From Amphirosellinia nigrospora (lineage: Eukaryota; Ascomycota; Sordariomycetes; Xylariales; Xylariaceae): 64,000 bases of DNA. The notes below the pieces were generated by a model. That model saw only the letters and a program-made list of their open reading frames with translations. It was not told the origin of the DNA and ran no database searches. Every line of letters begins with the position of its first letter. Positions within the stretch are counted from its first letter, which is position 1. This document shows positions 10,956-23,116 of the stretch, piece by piece. The position numbers were made by a program, and so were the translations under genes. The stretch is taken from positions 7,078,193 to 7,142,192 of the forward strand of contig SCHM01000001.1 of the NCBI GenBank assembly GCA_004123355.1. The letters run 5' to 3'.

Positions 10956-11877
10956 TTACCCATCATGGTCCTGTAGTTCCGTTTGGCTCTGGTTTTCTAA
11001 AATGATTTCAGGGGAGGGACTCGCCGGAGAGTTCGCATCGTGAAGACTACTGTGATTCCCATGCATAGTGCGATACAGTAGATCTTTCAGTTGATATATA
11101 TCGGCTTTATGGCCTTGCATGGTAGTCTCGACGGTTCGTAACAACTTCTGATATAGTCTTCTCTTAGTTCACTTTCCCCTTCGAGACCGCGAATTCGTCT
11201 ACGGGATATCAGCTGAACCACCTGAAATCAAGTCATCCGAGAAGAGGGTTCCTTCCGATCTGAAGAGCTTATGGAGCAATTATGCTGATCTGGGTGCAAG
11301 ACACCGTCGAGTCGGAGCCTTACTCTCACGCACTAGTTCTAGAGTCTGGGCTCTAATGGGCAGCCACTACGGCGTGAAGTGTCAGCAATCCGCGCTCCAG
11401 GGTGAAAACTTGAATTCATATGAAAATATCCAGGATTTGCGACTAATTAACACTGTGATGGGTCCCAATATTGCTTATCGCCACGGCAACAGCTGTGGTG
11501 AAGCGCCAGTTTTGCGGAATCGCAGCCCATCGCTTGCCTATGGAGTGCTCGTGCTCGCTCCCAGCTCAATTCTCCACTGCTTCGACAAGTTCAAGTATGC
11601 GCTTCTGGAGCCGAAGTAGGTCGTCTATAATGAAGTCGTAAATTTGATATTTGGCTTGATATTCGATATCGGCCGTTCGCCATAGTATAGACCAGCTGCG
11701 CAAGCCATTCCGACTCTGTCTTATATCACGCCAATAATGTCTTGGCCTGGAAGTACCTACTCTTGATCGCTGTTACGTAGATACGTACCGCTCACGTATG
11801 CCGTAGCCAAAACCGCTACGACGAAAGTGAGGATGCCAGCGACATTAGATATGGTGGACAACAGAGTCTCCCCGCAT
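10956..11877 (-). pseudogene. Decayed protein with a fungal N-terminal signalling-type domain
   Basis: Pieces of one protein are readable on the minus strand. From 11877 a single hydrophobic helix reads TLLSTISNVAGILTFVVAVL, followed by an intron-like gap. Then come YQIYDFIIDDLLRLQKRILELVEAVEN, a downstream segment VVQLISRRRIRGLEGESELR, and TVETTMQGHKADIYQLKDLL ending at 10956. This arrangement (one membrane-like helix, then coiled-coil pieces) resembles the N-terminal domains of fungal NACHT/ankyrin-like proteins and related hypothetical proteins. The frame is broken several times and a TGA sits directly after VEAVEN. Function cannot be stated. Because intact neighbours also show single-base losses, I cannot separate true decay from sequence error. 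Confidence 0.4.
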
Positions 11878-12861
11878 GTTTTCTATCTCATTTCTCGAGT
11901 AGTTAGTTCTCTGGTTTACCGGCGGGACTGGTAAGAATTCTTAGAGTATACCTAGGTAAGTATGACTTAATCCTCCAAACTCATTGTCTGATGCAGTCCT
12001 TATGTGAAGTGAACCTCCAGTACTGTGGCTGTGGGTTACGACGCACCACCACCAATATCACACACGCGGTATAGTTACGGCTCGTCCGTCGAGATAGTCT
12101 GTTTTAGATACTACTGTAACTTAAAGGGGTGAAGTCTACTCGAAAGTAATTAAAGCGACGATGAACTTGGGGGTTCGAAAAATGCTTTGACAACAACACG
12201 CTGCGACGGCCTAGTAGACTTCTCACACTTACAAGGCTGGAAGATGCAAAAAGACAGGCTAATAAAAGGCAGAGATAACAAAGACGCCGTCTCGTCACAG
12301 CCTAAGCTTTACACTAACACTACAGCTATCACAGTTTCCCCTTATGGTTTATAATCCAAGGCACATGAAGCAGGTACCTACAGTGCTCTACGACGAGAGA
12401 AGCTGCTTCCCGTAGCCCAAAGAAACAACTCAAGTACTAGACTCGTCCACCTAGACTTTGAAGGCTGCCCTGAGCTCAAACTTCACAGCAACTAGACCAG
12501 ACAACCTACATCCTACCTAACACCTACAGTTCGCCTGGCAAACCCTCCCCCTTTCTCTGCGCATCCATCTCTTTGGTCTGACTGACCCATTACTACCTAT
12601 CAACCAGATCAATTCTTCGATGCGAGTATAGCACATGAACATAGCGTACCCGTTGTCCACCACCTTACCACCTTGCCACGTTTCCACTCGCGCTGGCGTT
12701 GCCCAAAGGCACTTGTAGCCTCTCAAGCAAGCAGTTTCATATATCCATCTGTAGGTCAGTCGTGCACCTATCTTACGCTGTTACTACCACAACCCGATCC
12801 AACTTCGGCCATTGCTACCTGCTGACTCATACACGCTCTCTTGCAGGCTTCGGCAGTCATC
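11878..12861. other. Upstream region of a conserved hypothetical gene
   Basis: No supported gene. It contains TACCTAGGTA at 11949-11958 and becomes pyrimidine-rich from about 12360. The CTCTCTTGCAG just before 12847 looks like the acceptor of an intron in the 5' untranslated leader of the next gene. Confidence 0.45.
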
Positions 12862-13601
12862 ATGGGTGAGGAGTATAAGCCATATACCACGCCTTATACT
12901 GGGACTGGTGCTATTAAGACGGATCAAGGATGGATCAGTTCCCGCGACCTTGGTCCCCCGGCGCCGCCTCTGGTCCTGGCAGTCGTCGCGATACCGGTCC
13001 TCCTGTTCCGCCCTTCCACCAAGCCGAACTCACTACCACCAATGTCGCGCCTCCACCCGGCCACGAAAACCCGGATAGCGCCACAGACTACGGCAGGAAA
13101 CGAAGCATTAGCCTAGGCTCTCGCCGATCTTCTCGCTCTCGGCCCATCAGCCACGGTAGCACAGAGATTAAGGGGATTAAAGGACCCGATGGTATAGGCT
13201 TCGACCTGCCCAAGCACTACCAAGACCTTTCCCAAATATCTAACAAAGATATTGCTCTCAAGATCGGCCTGCTCCATCTCAAGAAGGGCAATATTCACGA
13301 GGACATGCACCAGGCTGCCACTAACCGAGACATACTATCTCGCGAGCCCCATGAGCAGTTCAAATTTCGCCACGAGAATTCCCGACAGCTAAACGAGGTC
13401 GAGGAGGCTATCCGCGCTTGGGAAGAGGTTCAGGCGACTCGTGCACAGAATATCCCTAATCCGGGCCTCGTGGACATGCTGATGATTAGCCAGGACTACT
13501 ACGAAAAGGAGGAGCTCAAAGATCAACAATCAGCCCCCAGCGAAGGTTCCTCGCCGTCCGACTCTAGAATTGGAGTTAGGATGGAAAAGAGCGCTGACTA
13601 A
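12862..13601 (+). CDS. Conserved hypothetical fungal protein
   Basis: Not recognised. The ATG at 12862 follows a probable leader intron acceptor at 12842-12846 and starts MGEEYKPYTTPYTGTG. The frame then shifts by one base at about 12925-12940 into a 223-codon frame. That frame has a Pro/Gly-rich segment (GPPVPPFHQAELTTTNV), a Ser/Arg-rich segment (GSRRSSRSRPISHGS), and a predicted helical C-terminal half beginning LPKHYQDLSQISNKDIALK and including NEVEEAIRAWEEVQATRAQN. No signal peptide or membrane helix is visible. The low-complexity basic N-terminal half and helical C-terminal half suggest an intracellular protein. The apparent frameshift is of the one-base-loss type seen throughout this window. 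Confidence 0.6.
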
Positions 13602-14814
13602 TAGTTCATAAGATTTGTTTGGGAGATTGTCTTCATCCGGAACTTCTTAGGCATAGGTAGTTACTGAACAAACCGTGCTCGCCCGACTTCCTCAACACTG
13701 CTATTAACGTGGATGAAACTGAGTCGGTTGATAAGTTATTTTACTCATCGCTATTTTCTTCTACTGGTCCCAACATCAGTCTTCACGTCATGCGCCTTCT
13801 TCTTTTTGTCATTTCTCTCTACCTTATCGACATGTCTTATACCATGAAACGGACCTTTCAACGTCGATCTCTTCAGTTCATCTTCCACAATAAGACGCCA
13901 AACGAGCACACGAACTTCAATACTTGCTACACTTTCACAAGGAAAATCCAAGTGAGTTACTAGCAGGTTTTGCAAAGTGTTTTGTTTTCATGCTTCGCCT
14001 TGCGTCATCTGAACTCATTATATTTCTTCTCCATATGTGTCTTATCCCGTGATACCCCAGTAGGCGCAAACCACAATTGTCGGCCTCTCTCTCGCATCCC
14101 TAGCGCCGGCCCATTAGCAGTAGAGCGATCATAATTTTCAAAGTTCTGATTACGATGTCTGCCCAGGTAGGTTGATTCGCAGAGTCAACTTTCACTAAGA
14201 CTTCGCAGAAGGAATAGTGAGACAACGACTCGCAATATTTTCAACTTGGCTTAACAGGAGGCCCTTCAAAAGCCAAGTATACTTGACGAAGGTCTTTCCG
14301 CGTTACAAAAACACGACTTTTATTGCTTAGTGTTAGAGTGAAACCTTTTGCGAGACGCAGCTGTCCGATATAATTTTTCGAGCAAGGTAGTGTTAACTGT
14401 GAACTTGCCATGAAAGTAAATGGAGTCTCGGAAAGAGTGACGGCAATAAACCTAAGATAGTAATAGGGAGAAGAAGAAAACTGATTCTATAAGCCTCGTG
14501 CTACTCGGGCACGAGTAAACTTAGGTCCGTGTACAGCTCAGCGTATCGTTCTGATATACACGACGTCCTCGAAACACACAAGTTCCTTAGTAAATAGGCT
14601 GTCCATAGAATTCCAGCGAGTTGGCAAACGGTCCCCTTCTTTCGAAAGGGTTGAATTACCGACAGATCTGAATAAGAACCTGTGGCCCACTCGGCCAAAG
14701 ACTTCGCATCCGGATAGGCGATATTAGAGCATTTTACATTCAGATAGCTGAAGGGTCGAGGAGGGCGGCATTGAAGATGGCATCTAGGCCTAGACGTATC
14801 GCTGACGCTTGTCG
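13602..14814. other. Intergenic region
   Basis: The short open frames here lack motifs and overlap on both strands. A 3' UTR for the preceding gene probably occupies the first few hundred bases. Nothing else is seen. Confidence 0.5.
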
Positions 14815-15240
14815 TTAGTCGGCGGTTTTGCGCTCGGGGATGCAAAGGTGCTGATCGTTGTCGTATCTCGCCGTTTGACCGATCGTCGTAGCTTTACAGG
14901 TGCTTTCAAGCATGGCAGCTGGGCCATCACACCATTCGACAGTGGTCGCGCAAGTTCCACTGCCCATGGCGTATTTGTTATACTTGCCCTCATAGTGTTG
15001 GCAGTTGTTCGACACGTAGGTCGTCCTTTCATTGCCGGTGTAATCTCTCTCACAGTAGCTGCCTTCGGGAGATCCATAGGCTAACAGCTCGAATATTGAG
15101 AATACCTTGTCACATTGCATCGAACCCGTGGCGTACGAAAACTTGCACTCGGCCGGTGAATCGCACCTCGAGCATTCCCTAATGCATTGTGCCGAGTCGA
15201 GATGACCTGCGGTAACTTGAACGTTTGGGGGATCTTGGGA
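14815..15240 (-). pseudogene. Cysteine-rich secreted-type protein fragment
   Basis: A continuous minus-strand frame can be read from about 15240 to 14815: VQVTAGHLDSAQCIREC, then SRCDSPAECKFSYATGS, MQCDKVF, ERDYTGNERTTYVSNNCQHY, GTCATTVEWCDGPAAM and ending CIPERKTAD. It has about eleven cysteines, several in closely spaced pairs, as in secreted or effector-like fungal proteins. No start codon or signal peptide joins it: the same frame has a TGA just upstream (about 15273) and the sequence before it is unclear. It may be the last exon of a gene with an unrecognised first exon, or a remnant. No known family is recognised. Confidence 0.4.
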
Positions 15241-16759
15241 AGAATAAGATACTGGAAGATGTGCTCATAACAACTGGGGAGAAAGACGAATGCTTTATTA
15301 TCGATGGTTGGGTTCAATGTCGGGAAGACTTTTGGGAGAAAAAAATTTCCCAGTTTTGATAATGAACCGCAAAAGAGCAATGCAGGCATTCTAATAGACA
15401 GATCTATCTCAGCTCAGCTGGTCTCATTCTGTGTTGCTCGCTATATTGCTCCCTATAAGATCAACCTGATGGGAACTCGGGTGTTACTAACGGGAAAACA
15501 ATCCTCAAGAATCAATGGTATATCAATAGTGAGCGTAGATCAACCGGCAACTATCACGGACTGGTGGCCGAGGGATATTCAGCTGCCGCAATTTTTCAAT
15601 GTGGCAACCGTCGTATAAGCCGCCCTGTAGGAGAGATACATAGATAGTATACTTGAACCGCGACAGTAGCAAGCTTATATGTCGGGAAATGGTCGAGGTA
15701 AATAAATGAATTGTCACTTCGAGCGGTCATAGATTCGGGTTCTCCCCGGCCGACTTCTCTCTCGATGTCACCTCATGGCATTTCCCGGCGACCCTTCCAT
15801 GAGGAATTTAAATTTTCATTAAGCAATCTTAGCTAGTCGTTGTCACCTCTTCTTGGTAGTTGCTTGGGGCAAGACAAGAAGTCGTTCGGTATGTAGTAGG
15901 TAGTTTGACGATGTTTTTGCTACTAAAATTCAGTTAAATGTCGTCTATGACTTGCAGTTTTCTGCCATAGTTAGATGAGCCCACCAATGATGGAGGCAGT
16001 AGTCTGGTCTTCTCATCTGCTATATACCGAGGTAGGATAGTTATTTTCGAAGAAAAGCATGGACGGTACTCTTACCTAGCGCGCCAAGGATGTCAGCCAA
16101 TATCCTCGGAGTTGTAGCAAGGAACAGCTGTGACGACTTGATTAATGCTTACGTATTAAGCTTTACCGAGCGATGATATGATTTGAACTACCATAGCGGA
16201 GTATCGACTAAATCATCTTGAACCTACGCATTTTTAGTAGACGAGCTCTTATTCTCCCTGACATATAAGGCGACTCGCTGCAGAACCGTACGCAATAGCA
16301 ACATCCAAGTGCCAATGCGGAGTGTCGTTACTTAATCACATTGGGAATTGCCAAAGTTTTAATCTTTCCACGATGCTATATCCCAACTCCAAGAAATCGC
16401 GCAGCGCGACCCGAATGCCTCAACACCACAGTGGCGCAAGGCTTGAGCTGAGGAGTATAGAGAAGTGAGAACTGATGGAAAGTGCTTAAAATCCCTTGCA
16501 TCAGTCGGCGTCGTTTCTGAAGCGTGGTGCCCTGTTGTCTGTTTGTTAAACACGATGCTTCAAATAATGAGCTGTTCATCAAATCTTCTTATAGTTTGCC
16601 ATACTGAACAAAAATCAGAAAGGCATTCTCCCCTCAAAATGAAAAGCCCGTCTCTCTGGCAGTTCTATACAACCCCATTCGCGTTTGAAGTCGTACTAAA
16701 GCTTCCGCAAAAATTCAAATTCTACTTCGGCCCCTAGGACTAGGAGGTTCTAGCTCTTG
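15241..16759. other. Gene-poor stretch, no supported gene
   Basis: Several short open frames on both strands without motifs. A hydrophilic beta-rich reading on the minus strand (about 15430-15600) could be a further part of the decayed cysteine-rich gene, but it contains stops. Confidence 0.45.
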
Positions 16760-17450
16760 TTAAGCACGAGGAGCCGCTGAAGGTCCTAGTCTATAGATCT
16801 CGGCTTCTGGCGCTCGCCCACCGCGCCGTCCACATCATACCGGCTGCAGGCTCGTTCGCGCTTGTCGCTCTAAATTTCCCAAGGGTGATTCATCAGTGCG
16901 GAACCACAGGGGACACATTGGACTACTGATGATGTGAATCTCGGGGTGATCTAAGTTGCCGCCATACTATATGTGAGTTTCGATTTAGTCAGACACGAAG
17001 TGACGTGGATATTTGCATAACTGTGTCTAAATAATATGTAGGAACTATTATAGTAGCCAGCTTGTCTACCATCATATTCTATATACTCTAACTGGATTTG
17101 ATATTTGGGTTGGAGTTCCACTTCGTCTTCTTGGATCAGGCTGGAGCTTTGCTCAAGTTACGTGAGTGCCACGAACCCAGAAAACACACACGCAACACCA
17201 GCAGCTTCTAAGCTCACTATGTACAAGCTATTTCTTTTCTCCCGAATTTTGGGGAGGCGCCTTATCTAACCTGCCGGGGCGTACTTGGAAGGAAGTCGTC
17301 TTGTGCTGTTGCTGTCTATTTCACCTAGAGATCATGGAGGCTTTGGACACTATCTCGGAGATGGTGGCCATGATCTGGAATTCACCGTTGCCTGATAGCG
17401 AGGGCCTACTAAATACATGCACCGGATCCGAACCCGCACGACCTTAAGTC
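16760..17450 (+). pseudogene. Remnant of a fungal multi-pass membrane protein
   Basis: Fragments in successive plus-strand frames match a widespread uncharacterised family of filamentous-fungus membrane proteins that I recognise by its word order. These are KHEEPLKVLVYRSRLLALAH followed by RAVHIIPAAGSFALVALNF (about 16764-16900), then DIWVGVPLRLLGSGWSFAQ (about 17100-17156), then SYFFSPEFWGGAL (about 17228-17266) followed by a hydrophobic stretch. Between the blocks the frame is closed by several stops, and spacing is only partly explained by introns. Expected function unknown. I consider it decayed, though the widespread single-base losses in this assembly could exaggerate the damage. Confidence 0.4.
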
Positions 17451-18567
17451 GTGTTGCCATTGCGGAGACTTCGCAGGCGCTGGACGGGTCTGACGGGAGA
17501 GAAGAACTGATCCTACGATTCCAAGGCACGGCATGAGATGTGCAGAAGATGCCAGAGATAGGACAGAAGTACGGTGCCATCAAATCTCTATAATCTGGAA
17601 ACTATAGGTACACATGTGGCTTGCAATTACGTGTTGATTGGCCAACTAGCACTGCATCAGCAATTAGTCCTTCAAGTTCGAGAGTGGCTTCACAGACCTG
17701 CTGTATGGAGAAAAGTGATGGTGCGTATTCGAGCGGCGAATCCCAGCATTCATGATGTGTACGCCGCCTTAGTTTCCTTGGCTTCATAATGGACGCTCGA
17801 TCCTAAACCTAGGTTCAACTGCACAGATCCACCTTCGTCGATACACGGGTCGGTTACCGGCGACGAGATCTAATAGATGCCCTGGCGGCGACAGCTGACT
17901 TTAGTGAGTGCTTTTACTGGAAGTATAGGAGATATTAGCTAACCCAAGTTGATAAAGCTTCAGGCAGGCCCCACAATTAGAATGCAAGCTGCAAGGTAGT
18001 TGCAGTTAGTGCCGCGCTAAACGCGGGTACTCCCACTAGCGCCAAGCATGCTGTGGTACACAGGCCGAGGTTGTATTTCGTTACACCACATATGTAGACG
18101 TTTAAGCCAAGCTGTATACGGTGACGCAATTAAAATGATCATGGCTACTACTGCCGTTGTTGCAGAATTAATGAGTGTGATAAGACGTAGTAAAAACAAA
18201 GTAATGCGTATGTTTTTAAAGGACAGAGGTACAACTGGAGTACAATAGAGAGAACTTACAGCGCCAAGAGGTAGCAATGTTTTGCGCTGAGAAAGGAGAA
18301 TGATAAGCACCTAATCTACACTGTTTGAAAGCAAACCATGCCCGTCTGCTCAATATTACGAGGGTAGTTTTGGTTTGAAGAATGCTGATGCATCTATAAA
18401 TTTCTATCTAAATCTCTATTGATAGTAATGGTATAATGAATTAAAATAGAGGTCGTCGTAACCCATTTTTGGCAAGTCTAACCTCGTTATCTCCAACGGC
18501 AGGGATACCGTGCCCCTGACACGTTGTGGGCAATAACCAACATCAAGGCGGTTGATTGCCTAACCCT
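17451..18567. other. Intergenic region, no supported gene
   Basis: Short frames only. It may include further debris of the upstream membrane-protein remnant (to about 17800), then AT-rich sequence up to the 3' end of the sugar transporter. Confidence 0.45.
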
Positions 18568-20655
18568 TTACAGGCTCGGGGCCTTACTCTCAACGTCGCC
18601 AACTAGTTTAGCGTCGTGAGACTCAACAGCGGGCTGCTCGGCTTGAGTCTCGCGAACGTCTTCTCAGCATCCCATACCCAAGGGGAGTCGCTGGCGAATA
18701 AGAAGTCGATCTCTTCCAGAGTGCGTTGGTTGGTCTCAGGATACAAGGCCCAAACAATCGGGATAGTGATAACATTGGCGATACCGAAGATGTGAAGTGT
18801 GGTGGCACCAATCCCTGTAGTTTGTTAGAAATGGAGTCAACTCCGGTGCAGCGAATTGAACTTACTCTGAAATAGGACCGGGCAAAGGAGCGTCAGCCAT
18901 CCATTACCAATACTCCAGCCGACAACACCCCAGGCATTGCCCTGCGAGCGCACGTGCAGTGGGAAGATTTCGGCGGGATACAACCATGGGACAGTGAGCC
19001 ATGTTGCTCCGAATATCGAGGTAAAGATGAACACAAAGGAGGCCGCCGCCGCGCCGTATGAGTTGGCCTTAGCTACGTCTCCAGCCTTAGATGCGTTTTC
19101 GCCAAGCTGAGAGAATGCACCGGCGAGGAACATCTGGAGAGAAATCAGTTTAGTGCCTGCGACAATGGACATATTGAGGATATACTCACTGCTATGCCCT
19201 GACCGACGGAACCCCAATACAGAGTCCAGCGGCGACCGATTCGATCCAAGGTGAAGACACAAACGAGAGTAGCGATGGCGTAGAAAATATTGTTGAGTCC
19301 GCTGATCCACTGACTCTTGTGGGAATCAAAGCCTGCGGTGCGGAAGATGGTCGGCGCATAAACGGTGACACCGGCAATACCAACCCACTCTTGCAGAATT
19401 TGAAGCCAAATGACTAGTTGGACCCGTCTCCCGGTATGTAGTTTTCCTGAACCAATACCAAAGAACATGTGATAATATGAGGTGTTCCTGACCTCTTTAG
19501 ACTCCAAGCGGTGAACGGCGCGAATCTCCTCGAATTCTTTGTCGGCTCGGATCAGATCGTCGCCTGTGGACCCACGAAGACGACGAAGTACAAATTGCGC
19601 TTCTTCCTCTCTGCCAGCTTTCATGAGATATCGTGGCGATTCTGGGAAGAACCAGACAATGATGAACAGTACAACGAGTGGTATGATCTTCAAAGCCTTC
19701 ATGTTAGTAAATGCTATTTACGATAGGTGCTCAATTCATTGGGTTGGTGGTGACGGTCGAATGGAGGGGATAAGGAATCCGCGAAATCATCAATTGCCAC
19801 CAAGTTGTAAAATGCCTTACCTGGAATGCGAGGGGGAAACGCCATCTGAATGCGGTCCGTCCGCCGTCAACTTGATACAGAAACGTCAGCAACCTTACTT
19901 TCAAGAGACAATCGCCAATAGCTTCACTCACTGTACGATAGCCCAAATTCGAGCCAGTAAGCCACTACCACGCCCAGAATGTTCAAAGTGAACTCAATGG
20001 CGATGAATTGCCCTCGTGATGTATGCTCAGCAGTCTCCGTAGCCCTGAAAGGGAGTCGGTTAGTTCAAATTCGCACTCCAAGATTGTTAGGCGCTTACCA
20101 GACGGGAACGACGGCATTCAAAATACCCGTTCCAATACCATTGACAACCCTAGCTATTTCGAAATCAGCTCCGAGTTTCCCACGCCACGTTTTGAACTAC
20201 TCACCGCCAATCATCCAGTTGCTGTTTTGGGCCGCCGTCTGTAAGGAAGCTCCGAAAATGGCCCATGCAGCGCCCAAAGCAATTGTCTTGATTCTACCGA
20301 TCTTGTCTCCGATCCAGCCTCCGACTAGACAACCGACCAATGTTCCTAGGTAATAGACCGAAATGATACCACCTTGCAGTAGAGTGTTGGTGATATGAGG
20401 CTCGCCATCCTTGACGTAGCCGAGTTTCATAATTCTAATGTAATCATCCGAGTTCTGGACACCGCCCATCACACCTATAATGGTATCAGGTCAGCTTCCA
20501 ATTCCCGACATGGCAGACGACTAGAAGGAGGTTGACGAAATACCTTGGTCGTAGCCGAAGAAGAAGATGGATAAGGCGGCAATGGAGTTGATGGCTATCA
20601 ACAGCGACCTCTTTTCGAAGACATTAGCCACGTTGTAGCCCGGTAGGCGTTCCAT
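18568..20655 (-). CDS. MFS sugar porter (monosaccharide transporter)
   Basis: A plasma-membrane sugar:H+ symporter of the MFS sugar porter family with about 12 helices. Exon 1 (20655-20544) starts MERLPGYNVANVFEKRSLL and ends FFFGYDQ, joining VMGGVQNSDDYIRIMKLGY. Family motifs are visible: GGWIGDKIGRIKTIALGAA (loop 2-3), WFFPESPRYLMKAGREEEA (PESPR after helix 6), QILQEWVGIAGVTVYAP (helix 7) and a DRIGRR loop, then VPWLYPAEIFPLHVRSQG (PAE..P..R) and VWALYPETNQRTLEEIDFLF (PETxxxxLEEID). Introns are short with standard ends. Near the C-terminus (about 18650) one added base gives a hydrophilic tail ending GDVESKAPSL with TAA at 18568; without it the frame stops at 18603. Substrate cannot be read from sequence. 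A spaced direct repeat lies about 300 bases upstream. Confidence 0.92.
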
Positions 20656-23116
20656 CTTGGCTTCCTGTGTATTTTCCACTGCAGCGGGTCTCAAAGGGAC
20701 CGAGTAAGCTCAGCTTACACGAATCGAAATCCGATATCAGCTTATAGGCGTTCAAAGATAACGCAAGCTGTAAAGAATGGCGTGTGTTCTCGCTACCAGC
20801 CCCCGGCTAGGAAGAATGGATATTAGGAGGACGCTGACAGGTCAACGGTGGGGTGGATGAAGACAATCTCTGTTGCGGAAGGGGTTTATATACCTTATGA
20901 GTTAGTTCTCGCTATAGACACTACGGTTTTGTCATGATACTAGTCTCGAGAAGCCTCTCCTCTCATCGGAAAATAATCTCCTCCCATCGGGCAAGTGGTA
21001 AAGCTAGCCCGAGATCATGCTTACCTCGGTGCGTAGCTTCAGCTAAGGCCTGCATCGGTATGCGGATGCTCCACGTCATTCCCGGGTGCTCTGGGTGCAG
21101 ACTGGGTGGGGACGGCGCACGTACAACGTTTGAGTAAGCAAGAGATCATACTCCCCTTCGGTGTTAGAGCTATGGTCTAGTTTCTTGAAGTCGGGCTGCG
21201 AGGCGTACGCGGTAGCGCGTTCGAGGAGCCGGTGAGAGATCAAATTCTCTCGATTCGCGGCATCGTCAGTCACGGCAGCGCTTGTGACAAATAGAAGCTT
21301 GGAAGGGAGCGATACTGAATATAAAAAGAACGCCACAATATACTAGGTATGTAGTCTGTTATGTCACTAGCTCTCCGTAACTGGCGCCTAGGTCTCGTGC
21401 TCCTCGTGCTCATTGGGTCCTCTATTCCGGCCGTGGGAAAGTGTACTTTTCCATATCCTGGGGTAATCATTATACTAAGTAAAGCTGGTCGGGCTCACCG
21501 GCAGTTGGAGCTTGCCTCGGTACCCCGGCATGAATCTTGGCTGGCGGATGTAGCGTCCTTGAAGGGAATAGTCTGATCGCGCCGCTCCCCACCCGCACCA
21601 ATCAGATTGTTGGCACCGGAGCCTAAGTCTTGAGTTTTGATCGTAGGCTTCGTGTTTCATGTCAATAGTCAACAGAATATGAGATTTGACACGAAAAAAA
21701 AATGGGACAAAATATGCCCGATCTTCGCTCGTAGTCAGCTCCTTACTATGTATCAAGCTCTCGATCCTAGATTCCTACTGCACGAACGCTCAATCTGAAC
21801 GACGAACGCCCACCCTCTCGAAGCCGCTAGGGACGACATCTTCCGCCGCAGCCCTTTTAGATCAGATTTCCTTTTTAGGCAGTCGAACCCGGGCCACTTA
21901 GTGGCATATACGCCGATTTTGTCCCTCTAAGCCCTATGTCGTGAACGCCTCCATTATACAAGTATGTACGCCCTATCATCTTTCTCTCGCCTTTTATAGT
22001 TACGGATAAGGCAGTGAGTTTTCGTTTATCTAGTTTTTATTCTTCATTTCGTTTCTTTCTTACTTCAATTGCTTTCGCATATAGACAGAGGGGGAAAAAA
22101 ACCGGGGGAGCTTTTGTAGAGGGGTTTTACGTACGGAAGCCCGGGATGTCTACTTGAAAAAACAATATTTAAAAGATTTTCTAAGCTACCAGGCACGTGA
22201 GGAAACACTAGAAAATTTCTAGAAAGCTAAATCCATTGCCACTATCTAGCGCAGAGACTAATATTACGAACATTAGGTAATATTATAGATGGAGGCTATT
22301 AAAATACATACATACTATGTAGTACCTTGAGTAGCGGTGCCAGTGCTAAACGTAATGTATGGGTCTTCGAATACCAAGTGACCATTATTCAGGATCTCGA
22401 GGTATGGATGTATATACTATGGAATTATTGTTGTCACTGAAGCGGTCTAAATGCCGTTGTGCCGTAGGCTAATTTCCTATCTAGTCAGGGAAGCAGGTAT
22501 CGTGACCATTGATTCGCAAATAAATATCGTGCTTCTTCTCATACTATAGAATGAGAAGGGCTATCACCGATAGAGGCAATGCTTAGTTAATGTACCTAGG
22601 TATAATTTTCTTAGAGTAACAACTGCTTCGTACATATACAGGTAATGAGAGCGTAGATAATTTTACGAGTCAACTTGTCATTTCCATGTCATTTAATGAC
22701 CTCGACGTCAGGGTCGAAGGAGTTCATACTATACGGGTATTTATTCGTACGTACGAAGACTTGCACTACTTAACCGAAAACACCATAGTGAGTCCCCGTA
22801 GCAAGCCATTCGTTTGTTTCATCTCAGAGCGCTACCGCGCGTGTCATAAAACCAGTATGCGTTGGTGTGCTTGGCAATCCGAGGTTCGACGGTGCTCTAA
22901 TTGATGTGGAGTCTTCATAGCGTCACCCCGTCGTCGAAGTCGATCTAGAAGACGATGCTGCATGGGCTAAACGCTCCCGTGCTTTGATTGCAATTTCGAA
23001 TGCATGTGCCTATGCCTGTGCCTTTTCTGGATCAAGACCCGGGCTCTCCCGTGGACCCCCGGTGTATCTGGCTAAGCCGATGTGGCTCTGGGCTCTGTGC
23101 AGTGCCGGTGCCGATA
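20656..23116. other. Upstream region of the sugar transporter and gene-poor DNA
   Basis: The proximal 350 bases should hold the transporter promoter. A short frame at 21361 begins MSLALRNWRLGLVLLVLIG with a signal-like hydrophobic stretch, but nothing else supports it as a gene. From about 22000 the DNA becomes AT-rich. A perfect TACCTAGGTA lies at 22593-22602. Confidence 0.5.
20957..20990. promoter_or_regulatory. Spaced direct repeat upstream of the sugar transporter
   Basis: CTCCTCTCATCGG (20957-20969) and CTCCTCCCATCGG (20978-20990) match at 12 of 13 positions and start 21 bases apart, which is two turns of B-DNA. They lie about 300 bases upstream of the transporter ATG. The CGG-ending unit could be recognised by a zinc-cluster regulator. 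This is inference from spacing and position only. Confidence 0.35.

Noticed and set aside
11251-11270. CTTCCGATCTGAAG, similar to a sequencing adapter end, also at 38992-39005
   Set aside because: Only 10-11 bases match the adapter, and the copy at 11251 sits in a protein-like frame. Chance is the simplest explanation.
14501-14845. 114-codon minus-strand frame after the cysteine-rich fragment
   Set aside because: It overlaps the end of the better-supported cysteine-rich frame and shows no motif.
21361-21576. Short frame starting MSLALRNWRLGLVLLVLIG, a possible secreted peptide
   Set aside because: The hydrophobic start is the only support; the rest is unremarkable and the opposite strand is equally open.
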